A stretch of DNA of 64,000 nt from Flavobacterium terrigena (GTDB taxonomy: Bacteria; Bacteroidota; Bacteroidia; Flavobacteriales; Flavobacteriaceae), in contig NZ_FNYA01000001.1 in assembly GCF_900108955.1 (NCBI RefSeq), positions 62,001 through 126,000 of the forward strand, read 5' to 3'. Position 1 is the stretch's first letter; each line of letters starts with the position of its first letter. This document shows positions 7,807 to 16,212 of the stretch, piece after piece. A program made the position numbers and the translations under genes. Under the pieces are notes generated by a model. It was not told the origin of the DNA and searched no databases. It was given only the letters and a program-made list of their open reading frames with translations.

Positions 7807-7880
7807 TGATCGCGCCAGGATTCGAACCTGGGACCTACTCATTAGAAGTGAGTTGCTCTATCCAGCTGAGCTACGCAACC
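7807..7880 (-). tRNA. tRNA-Arg (anticodon TCT)
   Basis: On the minus strand the sequence starts GGTTGCG and ends CGCGATCA. The acceptor stem pairs with two G-T wobbles. The anticodon arm ACTCACTTCTAATGAGT gives anticodon TCT, and the T arm contains GGTTCGAATCC. No CCA is encoded. It is last in the Ser-Pro-Arg cluster. Confidence 0.95.
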
Positions 7881-7915
7881 TTAAAAAATTTTATTCAGTT
7901 GACAACCAAATGTTG

Positions 7916-7990
7916 TCGGGGTGGCAGGATTCGAACCTGCGGCCTCCTGCTCCCAAAGCAGGCGCGATAACCGGGCTACGCTACACCCCG
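7916..7990 (-). tRNA. tRNA-Pro (anticodon TGG)
   Basis: The minus-strand sequence starts CGGGGTG and ends CACCCCGA, a perfect seven-base acceptor stem. The anticodon arm CCTGCTTTGGGAGCAGG gives TGG, and the T arm reads GCAGGTTCGAATCCTGC. CCA is not encoded. Thirty-five bases separate it from tRNA-Arg and seven from tRNA-Ser. Confidence 0.95.
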
Positions 7991-7997
7991 AAAAAAG

Positions 7998-8081
7998 CGG
8001 AGAGACAGGGATTCGAACCCAGGCGTCAGTTACCCGACGACAGATTAGCAATCTGCTCCATTACCACTCTGGCACCTCTCC
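7998..8081 (-). tRNA. tRNA-Ser (anticodon GCT)
   Basis: The minus-strand sequence starts GGAGAGG and ends TCTCTCCG. The anticodon arm CAGATTGCTAATCTG gives GCT. A long variable arm (GTCGTCGGGTAACTGACG) and 84-nt length are typical of class II tRNA-Ser. It is first in the transcript. Confidence 0.95.
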
Positions 8082-8118
8082 TATTAATTCTGCAAAGAAC
8101 TATCCTTTTTTGCGGTTG

Positions 8119-8126
8119 CAAATATA
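8119..8126 (-). promoter_or_regulatory. Putative -7 element of the tRNA cluster
   Basis: TATATTTG on the minus strand matches the Bacteroidota -7 consensus TAnnTTTG and lies about 38 nt before tRNA-Ser. No clear -33 TTTG was found at the right distance, so this rests on one box. Confidence 0.4.
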
Positions 8127-8336
8127 TGACAACATTATTTTAATTCCAATAAAAAAATAGCATTATTTTTAAATAAAAAACAAACTTACTAAATATCAAC
8201 ATTATACACTAATTAATAAATTTTACAATTCCTTAATTTTAGATTTTAATTGCATATTCCACACGTTAAAAAAGAAACAATTACTTTAAAATTTGGTAAA
8301 ATTTAGTTACTTTCGCAAAAAATAAAACAAATCACA

Positions 8337-9515
8337 ATGAGCAAAAAAGTAGTTATCGTATCAGCTGTTAGAACTCCAATTGGTAGTTTTATGGGCGCAT
8401 TATCAAGTGTACCAGCAACTAAATTAGGAGCAGCAGCTATCAAAGGCGCTTTAAATAAAATAAATTTAAACCCTTCTCTAGTTGACGAAGTGTTAATGGG
8501 TAATGTAGTTCAGGCTGGAAACGGTCAAGCTCCAGCTCGTCAGGCAGCTTTGTTTGCAGGTTTATCAAATGATGTAGTTTGTACTACTATTAATAAAGTA
8601 TGTGCTTCAGGAATGAAAGCAGTAATGCAAGGTGCTCAAGCTATTATGGCTGGAGATGCTGAAATTGTTGTTGCTGGTGGAATGGAAAACATGAGTTTAA
8701 TCCCTCATTATGCACATTTAAGAAATGGAGTAAAATTCGGTCCAACTACTTTCGTAGACGGAATGCAAAAAGACGGACTTACAGATGCTTACGATGGTAA
8801 CGCTATGGGAGTTTCTGCCGATTTATGCGCTACAGAATATAAAATTACTCGTGAAGAACAAGATAATTTCGCAATTCAATCTTACACGCGTTCAGCAAAT
8901 GCTTGGGACGCAGGTAAATTTGATGCAGAAATTGTTCCTGTTGAAGTACCACAAAGAAAAGGTGATCCAATTATCGTTTCTAAGGACGAAGAGTACACAA
9001 ATGTAAAATTAGACCGTATCCCTACTCTTGCAGCAGTTTTTACAAAAGAAGGTACTGTAACCGCGGCAAACGCTTCAACTATTAATGATGGTGCTGCGGC
9101 ATTAGTATTAATGAGCGAAGAAAAAGCAAACGAATTAGGTTTAAAACCTTTAGCTTATATCAAATCATACGCAGATGCAGCTCAAGAACCAAAATGGTTT
9201 ACTACTGCTCCTGCAAAAGCATTACCAAAAGCATTAGACAAAGCTGGTTTATCAGTTGCTGATGTTGACTTCTTCGAATTTAACGAAGCATTTTCAGTAG
9301 TTGGTTTAGCCAATGCGAAAATCTTAGGTTTAGATAACGATAAAGTAAACGTTAATGGTGGTGCCGTTTCATTAGGACATCCTCTTGGTTGCTCAGGTGC
9401 TAGAATTATCGTAACTTTAATTAATGTTTTACAACAAAACAATGCAAAACTTGGTGCTGCAGCTATCTGTAATGGTGGTGGTGGTGCTTCTGCAATTGTT
9501 ATTGAAAGAGCGTAA
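8337..9515 (+). CDS. Thiolase (acetyl-CoA C-acetyltransferase)
   Basis: The 392-aa protein is a complete thiolase that condenses two acetyl-CoA, or cleaves 3-ketoacyl-CoA, in the cytoplasm. The acyl-accepting Cys89 lies in NKVCASGMKAV. The C-terminal catalytic motifs are GHPLGCSGARI (His near 349) and AAICNGGGGASA with the second Cys. Length and motifs fit the AtoB/ThlA/PhaA group. No fatty-acid oxidation genes are adjacent, so biosynthetic and degradative roles cannot be separated. A possible -7 box TACTTTCG is at 8308-8315. The next gene follows after an AT-rich repeat. Confidence 0.95.
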   Translation: MSKKVVIVSAVRTPIGSFMGALSSVPATKLGAAAIKGALNKINLNPSLVDEVLMGNVVQAGNGQAPARQAALFAGLSNDVVCTTINKVCASGMKAVMQGAQAIMAGDAEIVVAGGMENMSLIPHYAHLRNGVKFGPTTFVDGMQKDGLTDAYDGNAMGVSADLCATEYKITREEQDNFAIQSYTRSANAWDAGKFDAEIVPVEVPQRKGDPIIVSKDEEYTNVKLDRIPTLAAVFTKEGTVTAANASTINDGAAALVLMSEEKANELGLKPLAYIKSYADAAQEPKWFTTAPAKALPKALDKAGLSVADVDFFEFNEAFSVVGLANAKILGLDNDKVNVNGGAVSLGHPLGCSGARIIVTLINVLQQNNAKLGAAAICNGGGGASAIVIERA

Positions 9516-9517
9516 AT

Positions 9518-9593
9518 AATTATGAATTTAAAATTATGAGTTATTAATTTATATTTTTAACTTATAATTTATAATTCAAAATTTATAATTCAA
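9518..9593. repeat. Low-complexity AATTATGAATT/TTATAATTCAAAA stretch
   Basis: This 76-bp intergenic stretch repeats words such as AATTATGA, TTATAATT and AATTTATAATTCAAAA. Such degenerate AT repeats are frequent between flavobacterial genes. No promoter box stands out. Confidence 0.4.
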
Positions 9594-9596
9594 AAA

Positions 9597-10358
9597 ATGT
9601 TTGGAATTTGTAATTTAGGAATTGTACCGATAAGAAGTGAAGCCAGTGACAGAAGTGAAATGGTTTCTCAATTGTTATTTGGTGATTCTTTTAAAATCAT
9701 AGAAACTTCTCCTAAATGGACAAAAATCAATACCACTTTTGATAATTACGAAGGTTGGATTGACAACAAACAATTTCAAGAAATTACCGAAATTCAATAT
9801 AACTTATTAGAAAATTCGGAAATCGTTTTAAATGGTGAATTAATTGATTTCATTTCATACGAAACCAATCAGCTAATGCCAATTCCACTAGGAAGTTCTT
9901 TGAATTTCTTAGAAATCAACGAAGTGAATACCTCAAATTTTCAGTTCGAAGGTAAAAAAGAATGTGGCGTAAAACCAAAAGACAATCTTCTAAAAACTGC
10001 TTTTTTATATTTAAACGCACCTTATTTATGGGGTGGAAAAACACCTTTTGGGATTGACTGTTCTGGATTTACTCAAATGGTATATAAATTAAACGGTTAT
10101 AAACTTTTAAGAGATGCTTCTCAACAAGCAATTCAAGGTGAAGCGTTAAGTTTCATTGAAGAAAGTGAACCAGGAGATTTAGCCTTTTTCGATAACGACG
10201 AAGGAAACATTATCCATGTGGGAATTATGATGGAAAACAATTATATCATTCACGCTTCAGGAAAAGTTAGAATTGACAGAATTGATCACTTAGGAATTTA
10301 CAACGTAGATACGGGAAGACACACTCACAAACTAAGAGTGATTAAGAAAGTAATTTAA
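9597..10358 (+). CDS. C40 (NlpC/P60) peptidoglycan endopeptidase with SH3-like domain
   Basis: The 253-aa protein has an N-terminal bacterial SH3-like region (about residues 8-60, ending YEGWIDNKQF), a linker that could be a second SH3 fold (about 65-115), and an NlpC/P60 domain (about 128-250). The catalytic triad is visible: Cys155 in GIDCSGF, His207 in IIHVGI and His219 in IIHASG. Such enzymes cut gamma-D-Glu-diaminopimelate bonds in peptidoglycan stem peptides. There is no signal peptide at the N-terminus, as is common for this flavobacterial form, so export or cytoplasmic recycling remains open. Confidence 0.92.
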   Translation: MFGICNLGIVPIRSEASDRSEMVSQLLFGDSFKIIETSPKWTKINTTFDNYEGWIDNKQFQEITEIQYNLLENSEIVLNGELIDFISYETNQLMPIPLGSSLNFLEINEVNTSNFQFEGKKECGVKPKDNLLKTAFLYLNAPYLWGGKTPFGIDCSGFTQMVYKLNGYKLLRDASQQAIQGEALSFIEESEPGDLAFFDNDEGNIIHVGIMMENNYIIHASGKVRIDRIDHLGIYNVDTGRHTHKLRVIKKVI

Positions 10359-10364
10359 AAACAT

Positions 10365-10396
10365 AAAAAAGCCAGAACGTAAATTCTGGCTTTTTT
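10365..10396. terminator. Bidirectional terminator (GCCAGAA hairpin)
   Basis: The arms GCCAGAA (10371-10377) and TTCTGGC (10384-10390) are flanked by six A and six T. It serves the NlpC/P60 gene on plus and the small ORF plus kup remnant on minus. It is nearly identical to the kup terminator at 10791-10821. Confidence 0.85.
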
Positions 10397-10525
10397 ATTT
10401 ATATTAACAATTTAATTACTTTAGTTTCCGAAATTTCAAATAGACTTTTCATGTCTAATTCTCCTCTTATCTGCATGTTTTTACAACTTACACAAACATT
10501 TTTTTAATTTTGGATTCACTCTAAT
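10397..10525 (-). pseudogene. Decayed duplicate of the kup 3' end
   Basis: AATTTAATTACTTTAGTTTCCGAAATTT here corresponds to the last codons of kup at about 10848-10876. The next part (about 10458-10518, TTCTCCTCTTATCTGCATGT and on) corresponds to kup at about 11095-11165. About 220 bp of kup between those blocks are missing, and single-base gaps break the frame. Together with the duplicated terminator this is a remnant of a partial tandem copy. It provides the 3' end of the small ORF that follows on the minus strand. Confidence 0.7.
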
Positions 10526-10673
10526 TATCATCAGAATCATCCATTTTTTTGTAATCATTGTTTAGCATTTTTTCCAATTCTTTTTTATCCTTTTTATTTT
10601 GCTTCACAAAATATAGTATTAAAAAAAACACTAAAAAAACAACAGCTACAATTATTAGCACCGAATTTTCCAT
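10521..10673 (-). CDS. Small single-helix membrane protein (50 aa)
   Basis: An unlisted short frame codes for 50 residues: MENSV, one hydrophobic helix (about residues 5-23, LIIVAVVFLVFFLILYFV), then KQNKKDKKELEKMLN and an acidic tail DYKKMDDSDDN. The charge pattern, with a basic patch right after the helix, predicts a cytoplasmic tail. It reads toward the duplicated terminator. Its stop codon lies at the edge of the kup remnant. Similar short proteins occur in flavobacteria, from memory. The function is unknown. Confidence 0.55.
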   Translation of the reverse strand: MENSVLIIVAVVFLVFFLILYFVKQNKKDKKELEKMLNNDYKKMDDSDDN

Positions 10674-10790
10674 GATTTCAATTTTTACAAATTTAATCAA
10701 TTTTTGTAACCTAATTGCTATTTTAAATTTACAAATTTGTTACTAATTATCGTTGTGTTACAATAGCTGAACAACCATCAATAAATCATA

Positions 10791-10821
10791 AAAAAAAGCC
10801 AGAACTTACATTCTGGCTTTT
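10791..10821 (-). terminator. Terminator of kup
   Basis: GCCAGAA (10798-10804) and TTCTGGC (10811-10817) form the stem; seven T follow on the minus strand. It lies 13 bases after the kup stop codon. Confidence 0.85.
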
Positions 10822-10833
10822 CATTTATATCAC

Positions 10834-12792
10834 TTAATCAACTCTTGTTAATTTGATTGCTTTCGTCTCCGAAATTTTCAGTGGAAACTTCTCAATTGTA
10901 ACTGAACCCGGATCTAAACCAAAAGCTTTTTCCTCAGATAAGCCCATTTTTTTCAAGATAGCATAACCATCTAAAATGAATTTTTCGTAGAATGGTAACG
11001 CATTGTCATACGACATGAATTTTTCAATTAAAACGAATCTAAAGTCACTAATTACATTATGTTTGTTTAATGAAGTGTATCGACTAGTTAAATCTACTTC
11101 TCCACGTTTCTGCATGTCTTTAACAACCTGAGCAAACATTTTATTGAATTTTGGAGCAACCCTAAATCCTAATCTAAAATCAACACGAATTACATCGTCA
11201 TGAATAAATTCACAAACTCTGTATTCCATAGTATACGGCTCATCTACAACATGAACGTGAGCAAACCAATAAATATCAGCACGTTTTGGACTATTATTAA
11301 TAATCGAATAAATAATTTTTGATTCTATTTCGTATCTGTTATCAGCACTTGTTAAATACACTAAGTTAGTAGCATATTTCGCAACTGATTCATCTTTACT
11401 TAAATCTTCTAAAACTGGTAAGTATTTGTCTAGTTTCACAAATTCAACAAATCTGTTTCTAATTTTTCTAGCAAAATACCAACATGTCATTACAGCAAAT
11501 AGAATAAATGCAATAATTAAAGTGATGTATCCACCTTCTCCAAATTTGTGTAAACAAGCATATAAAAAGGCCAATTCAATAACAACATAAGTAACAATAA
11601 TTACCCAAATGAAGGCTCTATTGTATCTTTTTAAAATCATATAAAAGTTCAGCAATGTAGTTGTCATTAACATCGTCAATACAATTGCTAAACCATAAGC
11701 CGCTTCCATTGCTGCAGCTTTCTGAAAATAAATTACAATAAAAATACAACCTGCCCATAACAACCAATTTAATGACGGAATGTATAATTGTCCTTTTAAT
11801 TCTGTTGGATATTTAATTTTAACTTTTGGCCAAAAATTCAATCGAATTGCTTCATTTATCAAAGTAAACGAACCACTAATTAACGCTTGAGAAGCTACAA
11901 TAGCAGCTAAGGTTGCAATAGCAATTCCGATAGGTAAAAACCAATCAGCCATTACACCATAAAATGGATTCGTAATTCCTGCTTGCGCTAAAGTTTGTCC
12001 ATCATGCTGAATCAACCAAGCCCCTTGACCTAAGTAGTTTAAAATCAAAGTTGTTTTAACAAAAATCCAACTAATTCTAATATTTTGTTTTCCACAGTGA
12101 CCTAAATCAGAATATAAAGCCTCTGCTCCTGTTGTACATAAAAAGACAGCACCTAAATACAAATATCCTCCATGTACTGAAAGCAATTTATATGCATAAT
12201 AAGGATTTAAAGCTGTAAGAATATCTAAATTAGAAAACAATTGCACTAAACCTAAACCACCTAACATCGCAAACCAAACAAACATTACTGGTCCAAAAAA
12301 CTTACCAATAAACTTAGTTCCAAACTGTTGAATAGCAAATAATAAAGTTAATATGATAATTACAATGTACATAATATACTCCTCTTCGAAACTTGGATAC
12401 ATTGTTTTTATACCTTCAATTGCGGAAGAAACCGAAATTGGCGGCGTAATAATACCATCTGCTAAAAGCGTACAACCTCCAATAATGGCGGGAAATAAAA
12501 GCCATTTAATTTTAGTTTTTCTAATAAGAGCGTACAAAGAAAAAATTCCACCCTCACCGTTATTATCGGCTCTAAGTGTAATAATTACATATTTAATTGT
12601 GGTTTGAAGTGTTAAGGTCCAAAAAATACAAGAAATTGCTCCTTTAATTACATCAGAATTAATAGGGTGTTTTCCAATAATTGCATTAAGAACATACAAA
12701 GGAGAAGTTCCAATATCTCCGTAAATAATACCTAGCGTAACTAGTAAACCGGCTGCAGAAAGTTTATGCAAGCCATGATGACCTTTTTCCAT
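10834..12792 (-). CDS. kup: KUP-type potassium uptake transporter
   Basis: The 652-aa protein is a full-length KUP/HAK/KT potassium:proton symporter of the inner membrane. The N-terminal signature is LGIIYGDIGTSPLYVL (about residues 20-35). About twelve transmembrane helices span residues 15-440, with the motifs GEGGIFSLYAL and DGIITPPISVSSA. A cytoplasmic C-terminal domain follows (about 450-652). Kup takes up potassium, especially at low pH or osmotic upshift. It stands alone with its own terminator. A -7 box (TAATTTTG) lies about 24 nt before the start. A decayed copy of its 3' end lies downstream. Confidence 0.97.
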   Translation of the reverse strand: MEKGHHGLHKLSAAGLLVTLGIIYGDIGTSPLYVLNAIIGKHPINSDVIKGAISCIFWTLTLQTTIKYVIITLRADNNGEGGIFSLYALIRKTKIKWLLFPAIIGGCTLLADGIITPPISVSSAIEGIKTMYPSFEEEYIMYIVIIILTLLFAIQQFGTKFIGKFFGPVMFVWFAMLGGLGLVQLFSNLDILTALNPYYAYKLLSVHGGYLYLGAVFLCTTGAEALYSDLGHCGKQNIRISWIFVKTTLILNYLGQGAWLIQHDGQTLAQAGITNPFYGVMADWFLPIGIAIATLAAIVASQALISGSFTLINEAIRLNFWPKVKIKYPTELKGQLYIPSLNWLLWAGCIFIVIYFQKAAAMEAAYGLAIVLTMLMTTTLLNFYMILKRYNRAFIWVIIVTYVVIELAFLYACLHKFGEGGYITLIIAFILFAVMTCWYFARKIRNRFVEFVKLDKYLPVLEDLSKDESVAKYATNLVYLTSADNRYEIESKIIYSIINNSPKRADIYWFAHVHVVDEPYTMEYRVCEFIHDDVIRVDFRLGFRVAPKFNKMFAQVVKDMQKRGEVDLTSRYTSLNKHNVISDFRFVLIEKFMSYDNALPFYEKFILDGYAILKKMGLSEEKAFGLDPGSVTIEKFPLKISETKAIKLTRVD

Positions 12793-12815
12793 TATGAAAT
12801 TTATAAAACGAAATA

Positions 12816-12843
12816 CAAAATTACGAAAACAATATCTTTCAAA
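12816..12843 (-). promoter_or_regulatory. Putative kup promoter
   Basis: On the minus strand, TTTG (12843-12840) is followed after 16 bases by TAATTTTG (12823-12816), close to the Bacteroidota TTTG/TAnnTTTG pattern though the spacer is short. The start codon is 24 nt downstream. Confidence 0.45.
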
Positions 12844-12922
12844 ATGATTTTTTGTTAAAAATATTTTAATAAATTATTATGTATCAAGTACGAAAATTAC
12901 TTTTAAATTCTAATCAAATACT

Positions 12923-12930
12923 TATCTTTG
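12923..12930 (+). promoter_or_regulatory. Putative -7 element of pheT
   Basis: TATCTTTG matches TAnnTTTG. A TTTT at 12901-12904 stands 18 bases upstream at the -33 position. The box lies inside the longer open frame that begins at 12879, which argues for the downstream start at 12954. Confidence 0.55.
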
Positions 12931-12953
12931 CAATCTTATTAAAATTTGAAAAA

Positions 12954-15383
12954 ATGCGTATTTCTTACAATTGGTTAAAACAATTTATTAAAATAGACTG
13001 GAAATCAGATGAAACGGCAGCTTTACTAACCGATTTAGGTTTGGAAGTTGAAGTAGTTGAAGCGTTTGAAAGTGTTACTGGCGGACTGAAAGGTATCGTT
13101 ATCGGACATGTTTTAACGTGTGAAAAACATCCTGATGCTGATAAATTAAAAATCACAACTGTAGATCTAGGCGACGGAAATGCTCCTGTACAAATTGTTT
13201 GTGGTGCAAGTAACGTAGCTGCTGGTCAAAAAGTGGCGGTTGCTACAATTGGTACAAAATTGTTTGACAAAGACGGAAATGCTTTCGAAATTAAAAAAGG
13301 AAAAATCAGAGGACAAGAAAGTTTTGGTATGATTTGCGCTGAAGACGAAATCGGTTTAGGTGAAAGTCATGACGGAATTATGGTTTTAGCTGACAATTTA
13401 GTTCCAGGAACGCCAGCGAGTAAAGTTTTCAATATTGAAGTAGATGAAGTTTTCGAAATTGGTTTAACTCCAAATCGTGCGGATGCTATGAGTCATATGG
13501 GTGTAGCTCGTGATTTAAAAGCGGGTTTACTACAATCAAATGTTCATACCGAATTCATTACGCCATCTGTAAGTAAATTTAAAGTCGATAAAAGAACTTT
13601 AAAAATTGATGTAAATATTCAAGATAATAAGTTAGCACCACGTTATGCTGGTGTTACAATTTCTGGAATTACAGTAAAACCTTCTCCAAGTTGGTTACAA
13701 AACAGATTAAAATCAATTGGATTAACTCCAAAAAATAATATTGTTGACGTTACAAATTACGTTTTACACGAATTAGGTCAACCTTTACACGCTTTTGACG
13801 CAAATAAAATTAAAGGAAATAAAATTATTGTAAAAACAGTTGCCACTGGTACAAAATTTACAACTTTAGATAATATCGAAAGAACATTACACGAAGAAGA
13901 CTTAATGATTTGCGACGAAAACGGTCCAATGTGTATTGCCGGAGTTTTTGGTGGTGCCAATTCTGGTGTAACTGATTCTACTACAAATATTTTCTTAGAA
14001 AGTGCGTATTTCAATCCAGTTTCAATTAGAAAAACAGCGAAACGTCATACGTTATCAACTGATGCTTCTTTCCGTTTTGAAAGAGGAATTGATCCTGAAA
14101 TCACAGCTTATGCTTTAAAACGTGCAGCTTTATTGATTCAGGAAGTGGCTGGTGGAGAAATCACTTCTGACATAGTTGACATTTATCCGAAGAAAGTGGA
14201 AGATTTCAATGTGTTCTTATCTTTCGACAAAACCAATAAATTAATTGGTGAAGAATTGAAAAAAGAAACAATTAAAAACATTTTAGCCTCTCTAGATATT
14301 AAAGTAAATAGCATTACTGATAATGGTTTAGGGTTAGTTGTTCCTTCTTACAGAGTTGACGTTCAAAGAGAAGTTGATGTTATTGAAGAAATTTTAAGAG
14401 TTTACGGTTACAACAACATCAAAATTCCTAATAAAATTAATGCTTCGGTTTCTAATTCATCAAGAACGGAAGAATTTAAAGTACAAAACGTTGTTGCGAA
14501 TCAATTGTGTTCATTAGGATTTAATGAAATGATGGCAAATTCGTTAACGACTTCAAATTATATTGTTTTTTCAGAGCAAGTAAATTCAGAAGAAACGGTT
14601 ACAATGTTAAATCCGTTAAGTAACGATTTATCTGTAATGCGTCAATCGATGTTGTTTTCTGCTTTAGAAGCGGTTTCGTACAACGTAAACAGAAGAAATT
14701 CGGATTTAAAATTATTCGAATTCGGAAAAACATACCATTCAATTGAAGGAAAATATACAGAAAGAAAGCATTTAACTATCACCATGACTGGAAATGCAAC
14801 TTCTGAAAACTGGAATGTGGCTCAAAAACCAAGTGATTTCTTCTTATTTAAAGGATATATCAATGCGATTTTATCAAAATTAAATATTGAATCTAAAGTC
14901 AAAACAGTTCCTGTAACGCATGATGTTTTTGCTGAAGGCATTGGTTTTGCTATTGGTAACGAAATTATTGCCGAGTTTGGTACGATTAAAAAAACGCTTT
15001 TAAAACATTTTGATGTGAAACAAGATGTGTTTTTTGCTGATTTAAATTGGGATGCGATTCAGAAATATATTTCAAACAAAATTAAATTAGTTGATATTCC
15101 GAAATTCCCAGAAGTGAGAAGAGATTTAGCGCTTTTAGTGAATGACACAGTAACTTTCGAACAACTTTACTTAGTTGCGAAACAAACAGAAAAATCGCTA
15201 TTAAAAGATATTAATTTGTTTGATGTATACGAAGGAAAGAATTTACCTGAAGGAAAGAAATCTTACGCGTTAAGCTTTATACTTCAAGATACTTCAAAAA
15301 CACTAACAGACGTTCAAATTGACAAGATTATGAGCAAATTACAAAGTAATTTTGAAGCTCAATTAGAAGCTGTATTAAGATAA
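12954..15383 (+). CDS. pheT: Phenylalanine-tRNA ligase beta subunit
   Basis: The 809-aa protein is the beta chain of the alpha2-beta2 enzyme that charges tRNA-Phe. Domains in order: an EMAP/OB-fold tRNA-binding domain (about residues 40-155), the B3/B4 editing region (about 210-390), B5 (about 405-475), the catalytic-core-like domain (about 480-690) and the C-terminal ferredoxin-fold anticodon-binding domain (about 715-809, PKFPEVRRDLALLV). The start MRISYNWLKQF at 12954 is the family start; the frame is open upstream to 12879, but a promoter box lies there. pheS is not in the window. Confidence 0.98.
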   Translation: MRISYNWLKQFIKIDWKSDETAALLTDLGLEVEVVEAFESVTGGLKGIVIGHVLTCEKHPDADKLKITTVDLGDGNAPVQIVCGASNVAAGQKVAVATIGTKLFDKDGNAFEIKKGKIRGQESFGMICAEDEIGLGESHDGIMVLADNLVPGTPASKVFNIEVDEVFEIGLTPNRADAMSHMGVARDLKAGLLQSNVHTEFITPSVSKFKVDKRTLKIDVNIQDNKLAPRYAGVTISGITVKPSPSWLQNRLKSIGLTPKNNIVDVTNYVLHELGQPLHAFDANKIKGNKIIVKTVATGTKFTTLDNIERTLHEEDLMICDENGPMCIAGVFGGANSGVTDSTTNIFLESAYFNPVSIRKTAKRHTLSTDASFRFERGIDPEITAYALKRAALLIQEVAGGEITSDIVDIYPKKVEDFNVFLSFDKTNKLIGEELKKETIKNILASLDIKVNSITDNGLGLVVPSYRVDVQREVDVIEEILRVYGYNNIKIPNKINASVSNSSRTEEFKVQNVVANQLCSLGFNEMMANSLTTSNYIVFSEQVNSEETVTMLNPLSNDLSVMRQSMLFSALEAVSYNVNRRNSDLKLFEFGKTYHSIEGKYTERKHLTITMTGNATSENWNVAQKPSDFFLFKGYINAILSKLNIESKVKTVPVTHDVFAEGIGFAIGNEIIAEFGTIKKTLLKHFDVKQDVFFADLNWDAIQKYISNKIKLVDIPKFPEVRRDLALLVNDTVTFEQLYLVAKQTEKSLLKDINLFDVYEGKNLPEGKKSYALSFILQDTSKTLTDVQIDKIMSKLQSNFEAQLEAVLR

Positions 15384-15401
15384 TAGGTTATTATTAATTT
15401 T

Positions 15402-15450
15402 AAAATCCTTTTAATTTGCTAGAATTTCAGGCAGATTAAAAGGATTTTTA
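15402..15450. terminator. Bidirectional terminator between pheT and the 209-aa gene
   Basis: The 12-base arms AATCCTTTTAAT (15404-15415) and ATTAAAAGGATT (15435-15446) are exact complements, followed by T on both strands. The genes on either side converge here. Confidence 0.85.
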
Positions 15451-15457
15451 TTTTAGA

Positions 15458-16087
15458 TTACTTCAAAAAACCAGCGGCTTTTATTTCTTTATGAATTTGA
15501 ATAATATTCTCAGGAATTTCTGCATCTAAAATCCAATTCACATCTAAACTATTATAATTTGCGGTTTTCAATAGCATTTCGTTTTTAGAAATGTTCGCTC
15601 CTAACCTTTCTAAATCTTCTTTAAAATCTAATAGAAAATCTTCGTGAAGCGCGTCAATTAAGAGCAAAATTTTAAAAGCTCGCACAATCACATAATTATA
15701 AAACTTATTCGATTTTTGAGGCTTAGAATGAGCTAATGAAAAGGCGTTTTGTTCTATTGTTTCATTTAGCATTTGTAAATTCAGACTAATTTCTCCGAAT
15801 TTATCTTTCGTGATTTTTACATGGTGAGAAATTTTTCCGCTTATACTACGCATTTCAACAGCGATATAATCTAAAGAATGGTAATTTTCAGAAAAACGTT
15901 TGATGTATTTAGAAATATTCGATTCCATAATTCGGCGTTTGTCTTCAATAGAATCTGTATCGACTAATTCGAAATATAATTTTTCAGCCAAATCCATATC
16001 ACGTCGCAGCAATCTTAAAATAAGTTTATCTTTTTCTTTATCAGATAATTCTTGAAGCGCTTTCTTAAAATCAATATCTTTAAACAT
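15458..16087 (-). CDS. Conserved hypothetical helical protein
   Basis: The 209-aa protein is predicted to be almost all helical and highly charged, with Leu-rich segments such as DFKKALQELSDKEKDKLILRLLRRDMDLAEKLYFEL at the start and DALHEDFLLDFKEDLERLGA near residue 145. It has no signal peptide and no transmembrane helix, so it is likely cytoplasmic. I recall similar uncharacterised proteins in Flavobacteriaceae but know no function. It forms a single-gene unit between terminators at 15402 and 16149. Confidence 0.6.
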   Translation of the reverse strand: MFKDIDFKKALQELSDKEKDKLILRLLRRDMDLAEKLYFELVDTDSIEDKRRIMESNISKYIKRFSENYHSLDYIAVEMRSISGKISHHVKITKDKFGEISLNLQMLNETIEQNAFSLAHSKPQKSNKFYNYVIVRAFKILLLIDALHEDFLLDFKEDLERLGANISKNEMLLKTANYNSLDVNWILDAEIPENIIQIHKEIKAAGFLK

Positions 16088-16148
16088 AGTGTAGAATTAT
16101 ATATTTAGCTAAATTAGGTATTGAAATCTGAAACTTCATATAAATACC

Positions 16149-16190
16149 AAAAAAAATCCCACTTTAGTACAAAACTAAAATGGGATTTTC
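16149..16190 (-). terminator. Terminator of the fasciclin gene
   Basis: AAATCCCA (16154-16161) and TGGGATTT (16181-16188), extended by inner ACTTTAGT/ACTAAAA pairing, form the stem. A run of T follows on the minus strand. It lies about 22 bases after the stop codon. Confidence 0.8.
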
Positions 16191-16212
16191 ACAACTAAAT
16201 AAAAACTATATA

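Noticed and set aside
7707..8160. Open frames of 79-96 aa on the plus strand
   Set aside because: They run antisense through three clear tRNA genes.
10558..10746. 62-aa plus-strand frame
   Set aside because: It is antisense to the more plausible 50-aa membrane protein and is Phe/Ser/Asn-rich shadow sequence.
12879..12953. Upstream extension of pheT
   Set aside because: It overlaps a TATCTTTG promoter box and family members start MRISYNWL at 12954.
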